Below are positions 9,539 through 19,812 of a DNA stretch of 64,000 bases, piece by piece. Each line of letters starts with the position of its first letter. Position 1 is the stretch's first letter. The DNA is from Bolinopsis microptera (Eukaryota; Ctenophora; Tentaculata; Lobata; Bolinopsidae), in contig NC_087084.1 of assembly GCF_026151205.1 (NCBI RefSeq), positions 8,357,394-8,421,393 of the forward strand. The letters run 5' to 3'. Under the pieces are notes generated by a model that saw nothing but the letters and a program-made list of their open reading frames with translations, did no database searches and had not been told where the DNA came from. The translations under genes and the position numbers were made by a program.

Positions 9539-11517
9539 GCTTTGTTCCCCATGCTCCCTGGTTTGATTCTGAGTACAAAGATCAAAGGAAACTTAGAAGG
9601 AAAGCCGAGAGAACTAAGCATAAAAGTGAGGAGAACAGGATACTCTTTGAAGAGATCCGAGATGAAACAACAAACATGGCTAATCTTAAAAAACAACAGT
9701 ATTATAAAGGTTTACTTGACAAAAATCAACATGATGTTAAAGCTATATATAGCATTGTCAATCGTGAGCTTGACAGACATCAGAATACTCCTCTCCCAGA
9801 ATCAGAAGATTTTTCAAAACTTTGCAGTGATTTTAATCACTATTTCAATGAAAAGATCAAGAACATTAGGAAAGATTTCCCCAGCATAGAAGATTTTGAT
9901 GTTGATAAACACATTATGAATCAACAGAACAATTCCAACTGTGAAGGTCGGTTATATGAATTTGAACCATGCACAGAGGATGAGCTGTCTGAAATAATCA
10001 AAGAAAGTGGAATCAAGTGTGCACCATCTGATTTTCTTCCAACAACTGTCCTCAAAGACAATATCACAAGTTTCATTCCTGTCTTGTGCAAACTGGTGAA
10101 CCAGTCTCTAGCTAAGGGCACATTCGACGGTTTGAAGACTGCTGACATTATTCCTACCATCAAGGACCACAAACTTGATCCAAATGACTTCAAGAGCTAT
10201 CGACCTATATCTAACCTCTCTTTTCTGGGTAAACTCATCGAGAGAGTTGTGCTGAAAAGGTTAAATGAACATCTGGCTAAAAATGATCTCAATGTTCCAC
10301 AGCAATCTGCCTATAAGAAGTTCCATTCTACTGAGACCATCTTGTTAAAAGTAACAAATGACCTACTGCTGGCATGTGATAGCAAATCCTCCACTGTTCT
10401 CATGATGCTCGATTTATCTGCAGCCTTTGACACAGTGGAACACAGAAAATTACTCAAAATTCTTTCTGAAGAGATCCATATCGGAGGTACTGCTCTTAAA
10501 TGGTTCAAGAGTTTCCTGGTAGGCCGCACTCAAAGAACCAGAATAGGCTCTTCTACTAGTGATACGATCATTCTAGAATTTGGTGTACCTCAAGGTTCTG
10601 TGTTAGGACCGGTGCTATTCAACATATACATCAGATCTCTGTATAGGACCATCGAGAAATCTGGATTCAATGTGCAAGGATATGCAGATGACCACCAGGT
10701 ATATAAAACTTTCAAACCTTGTGATCAGGTAAATGTTCTGGGCATCCAAATTGTGAATTGCGCTAGGACCATACAGCGCTGGATGGTTGAATATTGCCTT
10801 CAACTTAATCCTGGAAAAACACAAATACTTATCATCGCCTCACCTCAAGTTCTTAACCAGGTCAGTATAGGGGGAGTTAAGCTATCAAATGATACCTGTA
10901 TCAGATTTGTCAGCACAACAAAGAACCTTGGTGTTCAAATTGACCATCATCTTACTTTTGAGCCTCAAATCATGTCCCTCAAAAAGCATTGTTTCAGACT
11001 CCTTAGGAATGTAATAAGGAGAAAATATCTTTTTAGTAAAGCTCAGCTCAAGCTTATAATTAACAGCATCATTGTCTGCAAATTGGACTACTGCAATGCT
11101 CTTTATTATGGAATTAGTGACAACCTCATCCACCAACTCCAACTCGTTCAGAATGCAGCTGCTAAAGCTATAGTAGGACTATATAAATATGATCATCTAG
11201 GAGACACTCTGAAAGACCTTCATTGGCTGCCTATTAGTTACAGAATTCAATATAAGTTATTGCTTCTTGTCTATAAATGTCTTAATGGTATGGGACCAGA
11301 TTATTTAAGTGATATGTTTAAATATGCCAATTATAATCATCTTATCTATTTGACTGAACCAAGAGTATATTCACAGTATGGAGAAAGATCGTTTCAGAAG
11401 GTTGGCCCTAAATTATGGAATGAGCTGCCTCTTGAAATTAAGAATTGCATGTCACTGGAATCTTTTAAAGTGTATCTGAAAACGTTTCTTTTTAAACGTG
11501 CTTTTGATATTAATTAA
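9520..11517 (+). CDS. LINE ORF2 C-terminal part: reverse transcriptase
   Basis: The linker contains APWFDSEYKDQRKLRRKAER, the standard joint between endonuclease and RT. The reverse transcriptase has YRPISNLSFLGK, the DLSAAFDTV box, GVPQGSVLGPVLF, YADD at about residues 388-391 and LGVQIDHHL. The tail ends with FQKVGPKLWNELP and SFKVYLKTFLFK, characteristic of CR1/L2-type elements. The listed start is only the first start codon in frame; natively this would be the second half of ORF2. Confidence 0.9.
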   Translation: MVQKTISFVPHAPWFDSEYKDQRKLRRKAERTKHKSEENRILFEEIRDETTNMANLKKQQYYKGLLDKNQHDVKAIYSIVNRELDRHQNTPLPESEDFSKLCSDFNHYFNEKIKNIRKDFPSIEDFDVDKHIMNQQNNSNCEGRLYEFEPCTEDELSEIIKESGIKCAPSDFLPTTVLKDNITSFIPVLCKLVNQSLAKGTFDGLKTADIIPTIKDHKLDPNDFKSYRPISNLSFLGKLIERVVLKRLNEHLAKNDLNVPQQSAYKKFHSTETILLKVTNDLLLACDSKSSTVLMMLDLSAAFDTVEHRKLLKILSEEIHIGGTALKWFKSFLVGRTQRTRIGSSTSDTIILEFGVPQGSVLGPVLFNIYIRSLYRTIEKSGFNVQGYADDHQVYKTFKPCDQVNVLGIQIVNCARTIQRWMVEYCLQLNPGKTQILIIASPQVLNQVSIGGVKLSNDTCIRFVSTTKNLGVQIDHHLTFEPQIMSLKKHCFRLLRNVIRRKYLFSKAQLKLIINSIIVCKLDYCNALYYGISDNLIHQLQLVQNAAAKAIVGLYKYDHLGDTLKDLHWLPISYRIQYKLLLLVYKCLNGMGPDYLSDMFKYANYNHLIYLTEPRVYSQYGERSFQKVGPKLWNELPLEIKNCMSLESFKVYLKTFLFKRAFDIN

Positions 11518-11735
11518 TTTACTACTTTTTCAACGTTTCTACTGTTAAGTGCATACCCTTAACCTTGTAATTTAGTGTATCAAGTCTTTACAATTTTCTA
11601 TGGTTTGGAACCTAAATGTGGATTGCTTTTCAGGTTTTCTTGTATCCTGACTTGTTTTCGTGGCACACCTGTGCATTTTAAGTTGTTGTGCCACTATAAT
11701 CTATAAGTTTAAATTATTATTATTATTATTATATA
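11518..11735 (+). repeat. LINE 3' UTR ending in a (TTA)n microsatellite
   Basis: About 190 bp of AT-rich sequence follow the stop and end in about six TTA repeats at 11716-11733. This is taken as the 3' terminus of the LINE. Confidence 0.65.
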
Positions 11736-12974
11736 CTGTTTGACACACTTTACACCAAAAATAGATATCTATAATAAATAATAAAAATATGCACCCATTG
11801 TTCTATACTAAGTACAAGTGGGTATTGACTAGACTGTCCAATGGCCTAGATCTGGTTATATGTAATGGGAGCCTTAAATTCAGGTAGGCAGGAGTTGTAT
11901 CTTAGCTTTATTATATCTACATTTATTATATCTACATTTCCCAACGATAGATAAAAGGATAAATAAAAGGAACTGTTATATCACAAACAGGTTACCAGAC
12001 TGAGACCAACAGATTGTCATTGAAAGCTGCAAGCTTATTATAGTTTGATTCCACTTTGACCCGTTATTATGCAATCACCTTCAGGTGGTGTCAATGGATC
12101 AAATGAAAAGCGTTGTTAAAGTGAACCAAATAATACTGCATTTTTTTCTTCTTGTTAAAAATTATTCGTAACAATTATGATTCCAGTTTCAATTAGAAGT
12201 TATTCCTGTTGTACTGACTAATAATATTAATACTATCACAAAGATCATTATTACATGACAGCACTCTCCCTATCCATCTCGTTATTATACTTCCCCTCAG
12301 CTCAGCCTCTCCTACTTATCCATCTTATGGACGTCAATATTTTGAGTTTAGTTGAGAATTGTCAACACCCATTTCCAAGTCGAGTATATATATGTAGTTA
12401 TCGCCGAAGATGGAACCATTTGTGTCTATTGTCGTCAGAGAATAGAAAAATTAGTCTCATCTGGGCACACCAGCAATTAAGGTTGCTGCCTTTTGTTCCA
12501 TTTAATTTATGATTTGATCGTTGCACCCAAGTATTTAAGAGAAATTTCTTTAAATAATTTTAATGCAGTCAATCTGATAGGTTTTATACCAGGATATGCT
12601 CATTGCTTTCTCGGATGTCTGCTTGTTAATGTTAGGTCCATCTGCCTTATTTAGTCAGGATTTAATTTACAGTTATTCACTTCTGATTTCTTAACAGTTT
12701 CTTGTTTCACCTCCGTCCAAGGCGAAGATGCACGATCTCGTTAATTTATCATTTACAGCTGAGCATAAGGGTTCAATTTAAATTATTTAACCTTATGGTG
12801 CTGTATAAAAATAATATTATTATTATAAAGGGTCTCAATAAGAGGTCTCGACTGCCTAGGCGTCAAACCTTGGCAGTCGGTAGTTTTCCTCTGGCCCGGG
12901 ATCAGCTGACCCTAGGGACCAGAGGGTAAAGGTGTAGAGACTATGTGTATCTACAAATCTTTCGAGGTTGTTTT
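11736..12974. other. Intergenic, no gene recognised
   Basis: AT-rich sequence with short ORFs lacking domains. A small direct repeat (ttattatatctacatt) lies near 11910-11940. A CpG-poor block at 12830-12930 (gcctaggcgtcaaaccttgg) looks like part of a retroelement 3' UTR related to the minus-strand remnant at 13.6 kb. Confidence 0.3.
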
Positions 12975-13500
12975 TACAAGAGACAGGGCTTGCTACGCAA
13001 GGGAAGAAAACCGGGAGAAACAATCACAAATTATACAAATAAATATTATAAAACCTAGCAAAAAGAAATTCAAACAATCCTACACAGTTACTACAAATGT
13101 TTATTACATACTACAGTGTAATACACGATAAATAAATGCTGTATAATCAAGAAACAGGGCTTGCAGGGCAAGGGATGGAACACAGGAACTGGTTACAGAG
13201 TGTATAAAACAGTGATTCAGCAAGTACCCATTGGGTATTGCTGATTCTGACCCACAAAATACCACAATCAAAACAAGAATATACAATATAACAAACATCA
13301 TGTTTATACAAGAATCAGGGCATGCAGAGCAAGAGAAGGAAAATAAGAGAAAAACTCATGTATACCCCTTAGTCCAGTAATTAACAATAATTACTTGTAC
13401 ACAAAACTGTATAATATAAAATACATAACAAATACACAGTCTACCCAATATAAGAGTTAAAAATTGTATAAACAAGAGACAGGGCTTGCATAGCAAGGGA
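12975..13500. repeat. Four-copy tandem repeat, ~165 bp period
   Basis: The core acaagagacagggcttgc followed by gcaaggga recurs near 12976, 13148, 13310 and 13470 with diverged A-rich spacers. It lies just downstream, in minus-strand sense, of the retroelement remnant at 13600-13940 and may be the repeated 3' UTR of that element. Confidence 0.65.
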
Positions 13501-13599
13501 AGAGATATAAGAGGACCAGGTAAAAAGTGTTTATTACAGTATCCAGTGAAGAATAAACTAAATATAGAGTATCTACAGTGTAATATACTCTCAATAATA

Positions 13600-13940
13600 T
13601 CATATGTCTAAGACCATCCTGAGAATTCTGGCTGATCCAAGCAAAGCTGTCTTCTGGAGATTAGAGATGCTCAGATTGCAGTGGACTGCGTCGAGGTGTT
13701 TACGAAAGTTAATGGTGATAGTTCCTAATGCGCCTATCACCACAGGGACGATTGTGACCTTTCGTAAATTCCAGTTCTTCTTAATTTCTCTTTTTAGGTC
13801 TTGATATTTCAGTATCTTTTCTTGTTCTCTATCCAGGATCCGGGTATCTCCTGGGACTGCAACGTCAATGATGGTTGCTGCGTTGGTTACCTTGTCTACC
13901 AGGAGGAGATCCGGTCTGCAGTGTTCGATAACGTGGTCCG
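13600..13940 (-). pseudogene. Retroelement C-terminal domain, 3' part
   Basis: The minus strand is open from the LTR-element junction at 13940 to a stop at 13600-13602. The conserved stretches are RPDLLLVDK, IIDVAVPGD, KYQDLKREI, VPVVIGALGT and LQKTALLGSARILRMVL. This is the conserved tail of a family of animal non-LTR elements; the RPD...D pattern looks like a PD-(D/E)XK-type nuclease core. The N-terminal continuation lies at 23177-23300, on the far side of the LTR element, and the interruption is exactly at the 5-bp target duplication. Confidence 0.75.
13936..13940. repeat. Target-site duplication GTCCG (left)
   Basis: GTCCG directly abuts the outer TG of the left LTR and is repeated at 23172-23176 beside the outer CA of the right LTR. 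Five bp is the expected size for copia-type integration. Confidence 0.95.
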
Positions 13941-14258
13941 TGTTAATATGTGTTCACAGGACTTGAGTTGTTTACAAGAGAAACTCGCTGGGTTTGAAAT
14001 AGAAACAGAACCTGTAATAAATAGGATTTATTACACCAATAATATAAACTCAAATAGTTATATCAAGTTCCAATTATCCATTGTAAATATATAATAGTAT
14101 ATAGATCATTGTAAATATATAGTTTAAAGGAATACGTACCGGTTGATACTCTACAATAACATAAATCTTCTTTCTACAAACTTAATCTTCTTTCTACAAA
14201 CTTCAACCGGTTCTCATGCTATGAATATATAATGATTAGTATTCTGCTAAGTCTAACA
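13941..14258 (-). repeat. 3' LTR (318 bp)
   Basis: By eye this is base-for-base the same as 22854-23171. In minus sense it begins TGTTAGACTTAG and ends ATATTAACA. It contains an internal direct repeat (aatcttctttctacaaactt, twice near 14167-14205) and a short inverted pair, accggttgat and caaccggtt. Confidence 0.95.
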
Positions 14259-14285
14259 TTTCCCCCTATTTAAAAACTTTTGAAA
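14259..14285 (-). other. Polypurine tract next to the 3' LTR
   Basis: In minus sense the sequence directly before the LTR reads AAATAGGGGGAAA, a purine run placed where plus-strand DNA synthesis would be primed. Confidence 0.7.
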
Positions 14286-14974
14286 ATAGCTCGAAGCTCT
14301 TTAAAAACACTTAAAAACACTTGACACGTAATCACCCTAAATTCTACAAATTGCTTAAAAGAACGCGCGTGCGCGGTAAAAATATTTCAACTTTTCACAA
14401 TCCAATATTAGAAAATTGCTAGTTGTTAGTTACTTCAAACAAAGAAAATGTCCCAATCTCTCAGACAGAAAATTTTGACTGCCATACACGTAGCAAACGT
14501 GTGATTAACAATATCTACTGGTAAATTCACAGTAAATAACCAATCTTTTCACCTCTTTCATATCGTAACTAAATATAATCTGTCACAACTCATGTCACAG
14601 TCTCAGTGTAACACTCTATACGAACATTACTACTGTCACATAAACCACACTAGTACCATGAACTATGAAACTACCTGTACTGACATGTACTAACATACTA
14701 ATTCGAATGAATGTCATTGTGAAATGTTAGGGTAGAAATGGTGATTTTGCAACATTATTCTAATCGAAATTATATACGGTAAGGTAAACTATACTCGTAA
14801 TATGAGTAATATAAGGTAAGTAAGCTACTCAAAACGTGTAATCACGTAATAAAATCATATCCAATACGTGTAATCACCAAAATATACGTTATTCAAAACG
14901 TGTAGTCAGGGAAAAAAGTAACTAACAAGTTAAAAAACGCTAAAAAAATAATAAATTATTCAAACAAACATAGT

Positions 14975-15049
14975 TTAATCTCTCTCCAGAAACTCTCCTC
15001 TCTCGATCACAGTGCACAACTGCTCGCAGTTTGCATCTTTCTTTATTAA
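14975..15049 (-). CDS. Displaced C-terminal tail of the copia-like polyprotein
   Basis: Minus-strand codons from 15049 down to the stop near 14975 encode about 23 residues in the frame that continues the RNase H end at 16404. The foldback element and one copy of its TTAA target lie between the two pieces. The tail contains KKDANCEQL and GEFLERD, like the end of copia-type polyproteins. The insertion therefore replaced the last residues of the long ORF with element-derived codons. Confidence 0.75.
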   Translation of the reverse strand, partial: LIKKDANCEQLCTVIERGEFLERD

Positions 15050-16403
15050 GGGGGGGGGGGGGGGGTCAATGGGTATTTTTTTGTGAAACTTGATTTCGAG
15101 ATAGTAGTTGACCAACAAACTAGGACCAGTGACCGAACTTTTGAGGGGGTCCCGGACCCCAACCGCCAAACGGTGCGCGCAGGGCAGCCACGCCCATATT
15201 TGGTCCAAATTAGGCCCAATTTAGCCAAATACCCTGAACATGCCCAAAACCCAGGTTTATGGTGCTCTACTTGTAGCTAGTGGTCTCCTGAACTCGTATA
15301 TGAAATTTCATCAAGATTGGACAAAAAATGACTGAGTTATGAGCCAAAAACCATATGCCCATATTTGGGCATACGCACCAAATTTGGTAGATTTCGTCCC
15401 ATAAATTGGTCAAATATCAATATTTTTGGATGAGACTTACTTTATATGAAAGGTAAGCCTAAACTACATATTCTCTGTAAGTTATAGCTTTATATCTGTT
15501 TAAATGTGGATACTAAGGCGAAAAAACCACAAAAAATGAACTAAATTGCCCATATCTCGGTTCGCGATATTCGCGGAATTGATCTCACCAAAATTGTAAC
15601 AACTCAATCAGTTTTCAAAATTTTTGCATGAAATTTTTGAAATCGACTCGAAATCGCATTTCGACCTTATTTTAAGAACGGATTTTTGATTTAGGCCTCA
15701 AAAAAAATTTGGCGGCCAAATTCTGAATTTCTGTAATATAATTTTGGAATTTGGCCGCCAAATTTTTTTGAGGCCTAAATCAAAAATCCGTTCTTAAAAT
15801 AAGGTCGAAATGCGATTTCGAGTCGATTCCAAAAATTTCATGCAAAAATTTTGAAAACTGATTGAGTTGTTACAATTTTGGTGAGATCAATTCCGCGAAT
15901 ATCGCGAACCGAGATATGGGCAATTTAGTTCATTTTTTGTGGTTTTTTCGCCTTAGTATCCACATTTAAACAGATATAAAGCTATAAATTACAGAGAATA
16001 TGTAGTTTAGGCTTACCTTTCATATAAAGTAAGTTTCATTCAAAAATATTGATATTTGACCAATTTATGGGACGAAATCTACCAAATTTGGTGCGTATGC
16101 CCAAATATGGGCATATGGTTTTTGGCTCATAACTCAGTCATTTTTTGTCCAATCTTGATGAAATTTCATATACGAGTTCAGGAGACCACTAGCTACAAGT
16201 AGAGCACCATAAACCTGGCTTTGGGGCATGTACAGGGTATTTGGCTAAATTGGGCCTAATTTGGACCAAATATGGGCGTGGCTGCCCTGCGCGCACCGTT
16301 TGGCGGTTGGGGTCCGGGACCCCCTCAAAAGTTCGGTCACTGGTCCTAGTTTGTTGGTCAACTGCTATCTCGAAATCAAGTTTCACAAAAAAATACCCCC
16401 CCC
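15050..16403. mobile_element. TTAA-flanked foldback element (giant palindrome)
   Basis: Arms of about 670 bp (15050-15723 and 15747-16403) are near-perfect reverse complements around a 23-nt loop. Both outer ends are G/C homopolymer runs next to TTAA (15046-15049 and 16404-16407), which form a 4-bp target duplication. TTAA duplication is the mark of piggyBac and Kolobok transposases; purine-leading termini fit Kolobok better. No transposase is encoded. Plus-strand ORF fragments in the arms mirror each other. Confidence 0.9.
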
Positions 16404-19400
16404 TTAAACAATCTGCCAACATGATGTCAGTAGGTATCCATGTTAATGACTTTAGTGTCTTGTTGGAGAGTGTTTGTTGAAGTTCTGCTAGGTCGAGTCT
16501 CAGTCTCTTTTCTTCACACTGCTTCGATGTATGAACGTGATCATGTAACTGTTTAGAATCAGCGAAACCTTTGATTGGTATGACTTCACTCTTCGGATCT
16601 CCGTACAGTATCTCTGACAGTATTTGTCGGACATAGATTGCAGCTCCCATGGCATCTATGCAAGCTAGAGTTTCGGCTCCAAACGCCGAGTGCACGACAC
16701 GTTTTATCTTCCTAGTACTCCAGTCGATTAAGTTAGCCGTTTTTCCGTTAGTTAGAAAAACAAGGTAACCTCTCCCACTCTGTGTCTGTCTTCCGTTCTC
16801 TGTGAACGTGTTTCCAACACTAGCATCAGTGTAGAATGTGATCGAAATGTTGTCTCTCTGCAGATCCAAGCCTTTGAAACACAGTGATTTTGGTCCTCCT
16901 GCGATTTTCTTAGTAACTTTGTTCCAATCTGGACGGGTTTGGCCACTAAGCCACAACATTCTCCCGAGTTGTTTCTGGTACACTTTCTTTTCTTCTTCTG
17001 TCAGCTTTGACTCTGGGGGTTTCTTCTGTTCCGGTTTCTTTAACCTCCACATCACACCCTGCTTCCTGATATCGGCAGGTGGTTTCAAATACACCTCACG
17101 AGTCATTTCATCCGATTCTTCGTCTTCTATCTCCAAGTTATACTCATTATTGTACTGACCAGTCGATTTTCCTGCCCGACTTGTCACGAGTCCTTTTGTC
17201 CAGTCTTCGGTTTCTTGGCCTCTAAATCTCACTATATCATCCTTCTTGAGATTGAGAGCTCCTTTCTTCACCGGCTCTACATTGGTCCAGTCCTCTTCAA
17301 TCTTCACTGGCTCTTTACTTTTCCAGTTCCCTTCAATCTTCACTGGCTCTACACTGGGCCAGTTCTTTTCAACCACGCGACTAATAGTGTTGTCTTCAGT
17401 TTCATTCAACACCTGCACAACAGGATCCTCTGTATCTCCCGATTCCTCACAGTCGCTTTCCACTGGTTCTTCTGTACCTTCAGACTCCTCACAGTTGCTC
17501 ACAACTGGTTCTTCTGTTCCTTCACATTCCTCACGGTCGCTCAATATTATCTCTCCATAAAGACGACTTCCGCTTTGTCTACGGATCCCACGTGTGACAT
17601 TCCTTTGTTCCACTCCCACTTGGAGTCCTACAATCCTCCCGCTCCCGTCTGTACCACGGTTCTTTGCCTTTGTGCGGGGTTCTTTATCAACTGCAATCCC
17701 GCCAGCACACATGCTACGAGTCTTTGTCAGCTCTTCTTTGTCATCACTTGGTTGATTCAATTCTTCAACCCTCCCGCTCCCGTCAGTACCACGGGTCTTT
17801 GCCTTTGTGCGGGGTTCTTTCTCAACTGCAATCCCGCCAGCACGCATGCTACGAGTCTTTGTCAGCTCTTCTTTGTCATCACTTGGTTGATTCAATTCTT
17901 CAACCCTCCCGCTCCCGTCAGTACCACCGGTCTTTGCCTTTGTACAGGGTTCTTTATCAACTGCAATCCCGCCAGCACACGTGCTACGAGTCTTTGTCAG
18001 CTCTTCTTTGTCATCACTAGGTTGATTCAATTCTTCAACCCTCCCGCTCCCGTCAGTACCACGGGTCTTTGCCTTTGTGCGGGGTTCTTTATCAACTGCA
18101 ATCCCGCCAGCACACGTGCTACGAGTCTTTGTCAGTTCTTCTTTGTCATCACTAGGTTGATTCAATTCTTCAACCCTCCCGCTCCCGTCAGTACCACGGG
18201 TCTTTGCCTTTGTGCGGGGTTCTTTATCAACTGCAATCCCGCCAGCACACGTGCTACGAGTCTTTGTCAGTTCTTCTTTGTCATGACTTGGTTGATTCAA
18301 TTCTTCAACCCTCCCGCTCCCGTCAGTACCACGGGTCTTTGCCTTTGTGCGGGGTTCTTTATCAACTGCAATCCCGCCAGCACGCGTGCTACGAGTCTTT
18401 GTCAGTTCTTCTTTAGTGTCCTTGTCAGTGTCTTCCTCATCTTTATCATAAGGGTCTTTTCCTCCAGCTCTCATTTTATTCACTGTCATTTCCTGATCAT
18501 GTGGCGGTACAACTCTAGAATCCTCTCCTCTCCCGATTGACATCCCCATGTGTCCTGAAGCTGTGTCAAGGATTGGTTCTTCTCCGCCATGAGCATACAC
18601 TTTCTTATTTCCTACATCGATGACAAACCTGTGTTCATTCATGGTTTGTTTTGACAGCAGTAACGGAATGTCTGTGTCGACAACATGTGTTCTAATCACT
18701 ATGTTCTTACCAAACATTTTCACAGGTAAAGTTACAAGCTTTCTAGCCACAACGCTTTCACCATCTCCAAAGCGAAATGTTGCTTTACTGTTCTTTGTCT
18801 TTAACTTCCTCGCTTCTTCCCCTGTGAGTGACTCTGTGTAGACTTCTAGCCACTTTTTTCCACATACCGTTGCAGACGCACCTGTGTCTAGTAAACCTTT
18901 GTTTACAGTTTCTCCGATGAAGTATGTATACTGTTCGTCTCTTTCAGGTAGAACTACTTCTCTCGTCATATCAGCCAGGTATGTATACCTTTGTCTTTGA
19001 CCTTCTGTCTTATAAGTATTTCTTTGACCTTCAGTCTTGTAAGTATTATGAGGGCAGTTTGCTACACGATGGTTTGGATTTTTGCAAATATAACAACCCT
19101 GGTAGTTTTGGTTGGTTTGCTTTGTTCGGTTATCATTGCCATTACCATACTTTCTGAACTTTCCTTTCCCCCTGAACCTTCCGGTATTGTAAAGAACACC
19201 CTCATCTTCACTTTCTGCAGTTTCTCCACTGGCACTGCTGCTTTGTCTACTTCTTTGATCTGTAAACATGATGCCTTGTTCTTCCTTAAAAACAGTTTCT
19301 ATCCGGGTAGGACTTTCAAATGGTACTTCATCTCCAAATGTCTGCTTCAACGATTGGACCATCATTTTATAGTCTAGCTTTGTTATTGTTGCTTTAACAA

Positions 19401-19812
19401 GCCGTTTCTGGTCCGGGTTAAGGTTTGCTTGATTGAGAAGTTTATACGCTAACACTCCATCCTCGTACACTTCTTTTTCCCTCAGTTGGTCTATCTTCTT
19501 TCTTTTCTGTTCAAAGTCTCGCACATACAGGTCCATTGCTACACCTTCTGGTCTCTTATAGTGCTCGAAATCTTCAATTGCCATGAACAGATCGTGTGTG
19601 GCGTCTTTTAGAAACAGAGAATCCAGCTCTGTTATCAGCTTATCAACTCCGGTTTCAACTCCTAACTCTGCTGGTGCTATTTGTAGTGCTGCTTCATACG
19701 CTCTTCCATTCATGAATCCAATCAGACGGCTGGCTTGTTGAGTTTTCTTTGCTGTTGTTCCCAACTGTTGGAACCCTGTTCTTGGGTTAATTAAATAACA
19801 AATAATACTCAA
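16189..19812 (-). CDS. Copia-like polyprotein: Gag, zinc knuckle, protease, repeats, RNase H
   Basis: The 1207-residue frame starts inside Gag. Residues 30-165 are the copia-type Gag (UBN2-like) core. A CX2CX4HX4C zinc knuckle lies at 240-253 and an aspartic protease DTGA site at 309-312. Six repeats of about 45 residues (KTRS..AGGIAV...EPRTKAK) fill about 470-745. After acidic repeats comes QLGRMLWLSGQTRPDWN near 975, the segment between RT and RNase H, then the RNase H core with YTDAS, AETLA, DSKQLHDHVH and DIMLADCL. Integrase and reverse transcriptase are absent, so the protein could supply particle and protease but not integrate by itself. The final ~65 residues derive from the foldback element. 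Confidence 0.85.
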   Translation of the reverse strand: MSIICYLINPRTGFQQLGTTAKKTQQASRLIGFMNGRAYEAALQIAPAELGVETGVDKLITELDSLFLKDATHDLFMAIEDFEHYKRPEGVAMDLYVRDFEQKRKKIDQLREKEVYEDGVLAYKLLNQANLNPDQKRLVKATITKLDYKMMVQSLKQTFGDEVPFESPTRIETVFKEEQGIMFTDQRSRQSSSASGETAESEDEGVLYNTGRFRGKGKFRKYGNGNDNRTKQTNQNYQGCYICKNPNHRVANCPHNTYKTEGQRNTYKTEGQRQRYTYLADMTREVVLPERDEQYTYFIGETVNKGLLDTGASATVCGKKWLEVYTESLTGEEARKLKTKNSKATFRFGDGESVVARKLVTLPVKMFGKNIVIRTHVVDTDIPLLLSKQTMNEHRFVIDVGNKKVYAHGGEEPILDTASGHMGMSIGRGEDSRVVPPHDQEMTVNKMRAGGKDPYDKDEEDTDKDTKEELTKTRSTRAGGIAVDKEPRTKAKTRGTDGSGRVEELNQPSHDKEELTKTRSTCAGGIAVDKEPRTKAKTRGTDGSGRVEELNQPSDDKEELTKTRSTCAGGIAVDKEPRTKAKTRGTDGSGRVEELNQPSDDKEELTKTRSTCAGGIAVDKEPCTKAKTGGTDGSGRVEELNQPSDDKEELTKTRSMRAGGIAVEKEPRTKAKTRGTDGSGRVEELNQPSDDKEELTKTRSMCAGGIAVDKEPRTKAKNRGTDGSGRIVGLQVGVEQRNVTRGIRRQSGSRLYGEIILSDREECEGTEEPVVSNCEESEGTEEPVESDCEESGDTEDPVVQVLNETEDNTISRVVEKNWPSVEPVKIEGNWKSKEPVKIEEDWTNVEPVKKGALNLKKDDIVRFRGQETEDWTKGLVTSRAGKSTGQYNNEYNLEIEDEESDEMTREVYLKPPADIRKQGVMWRLKKPEQKKPPESKLTEEEKKVYQKQLGRMLWLSGQTRPDWNKVTKKIAGGPKSLCFKGLDLQRDNISITFYTDASVGNTFTENGRQTQSGRGYLVFLTNGKTANLIDWSTRKIKRVVHSAFGAETLACIDAMGAAIYVRQILSEILYGDPKSEVIPIKGFADSKQLHDHVHTSKQCEEKRLRLDLAELQQTLSNKTLKSLTWIPTDIMLADCLRGGYFFVKLDFEIAVDQQTRTSDRTFEGVPDPNRQTVRAGQPRPYLVQIRPNLAKYPVHAPKPGLWCSTCS
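17630..18420 (-). repeat. Six-copy 135-bp coding tandem repeat
   Basis: The same 135-bp unit recurs with starts near 17640, 17776, 17911, 18046, 18181 and 18316, differing at a few bases. It encodes a basic, Thr/Lys-rich 45-residue repeat inside the polyprotein, in the space where integrase and RT would be expected. Period divisible by three keeps the frame open. Confidence 0.9.

Larger units (their letters stand above)
7200..11735 (+). mobile_element. Near-full-length CR1/L2-type LINE
   Basis: Two coding regions in LINE order are followed by a 3' UTR and a short TTA microsatellite. A microsatellite tail instead of poly(A) is typical of CR1/L2 elements. ORF1 is intact and ORF2 is broken once by a frame change near 9520-9538, so this copy is probably inactive but young. 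The 5' UTR start is uncertain. Confidence 0.85.

Noticed and set aside
15083-16480. Paired small ORFs with GVPDPNRQTVRAG
   Set aside because: The same peptide occurs on both arms of the foldback palindrome and has no domain; it also forms the false C-terminus of the copia-like ORF.
17215-18540. Plus-strand 441-residue ORF with Cys/Phe-rich repeats
   Set aside because: It is the antisense of the six-copy repeat in the copia-like polyprotein; the 135-bp period divisible by three keeps several frames open. The minus strand has recognisable Gag, protease and RNase H.
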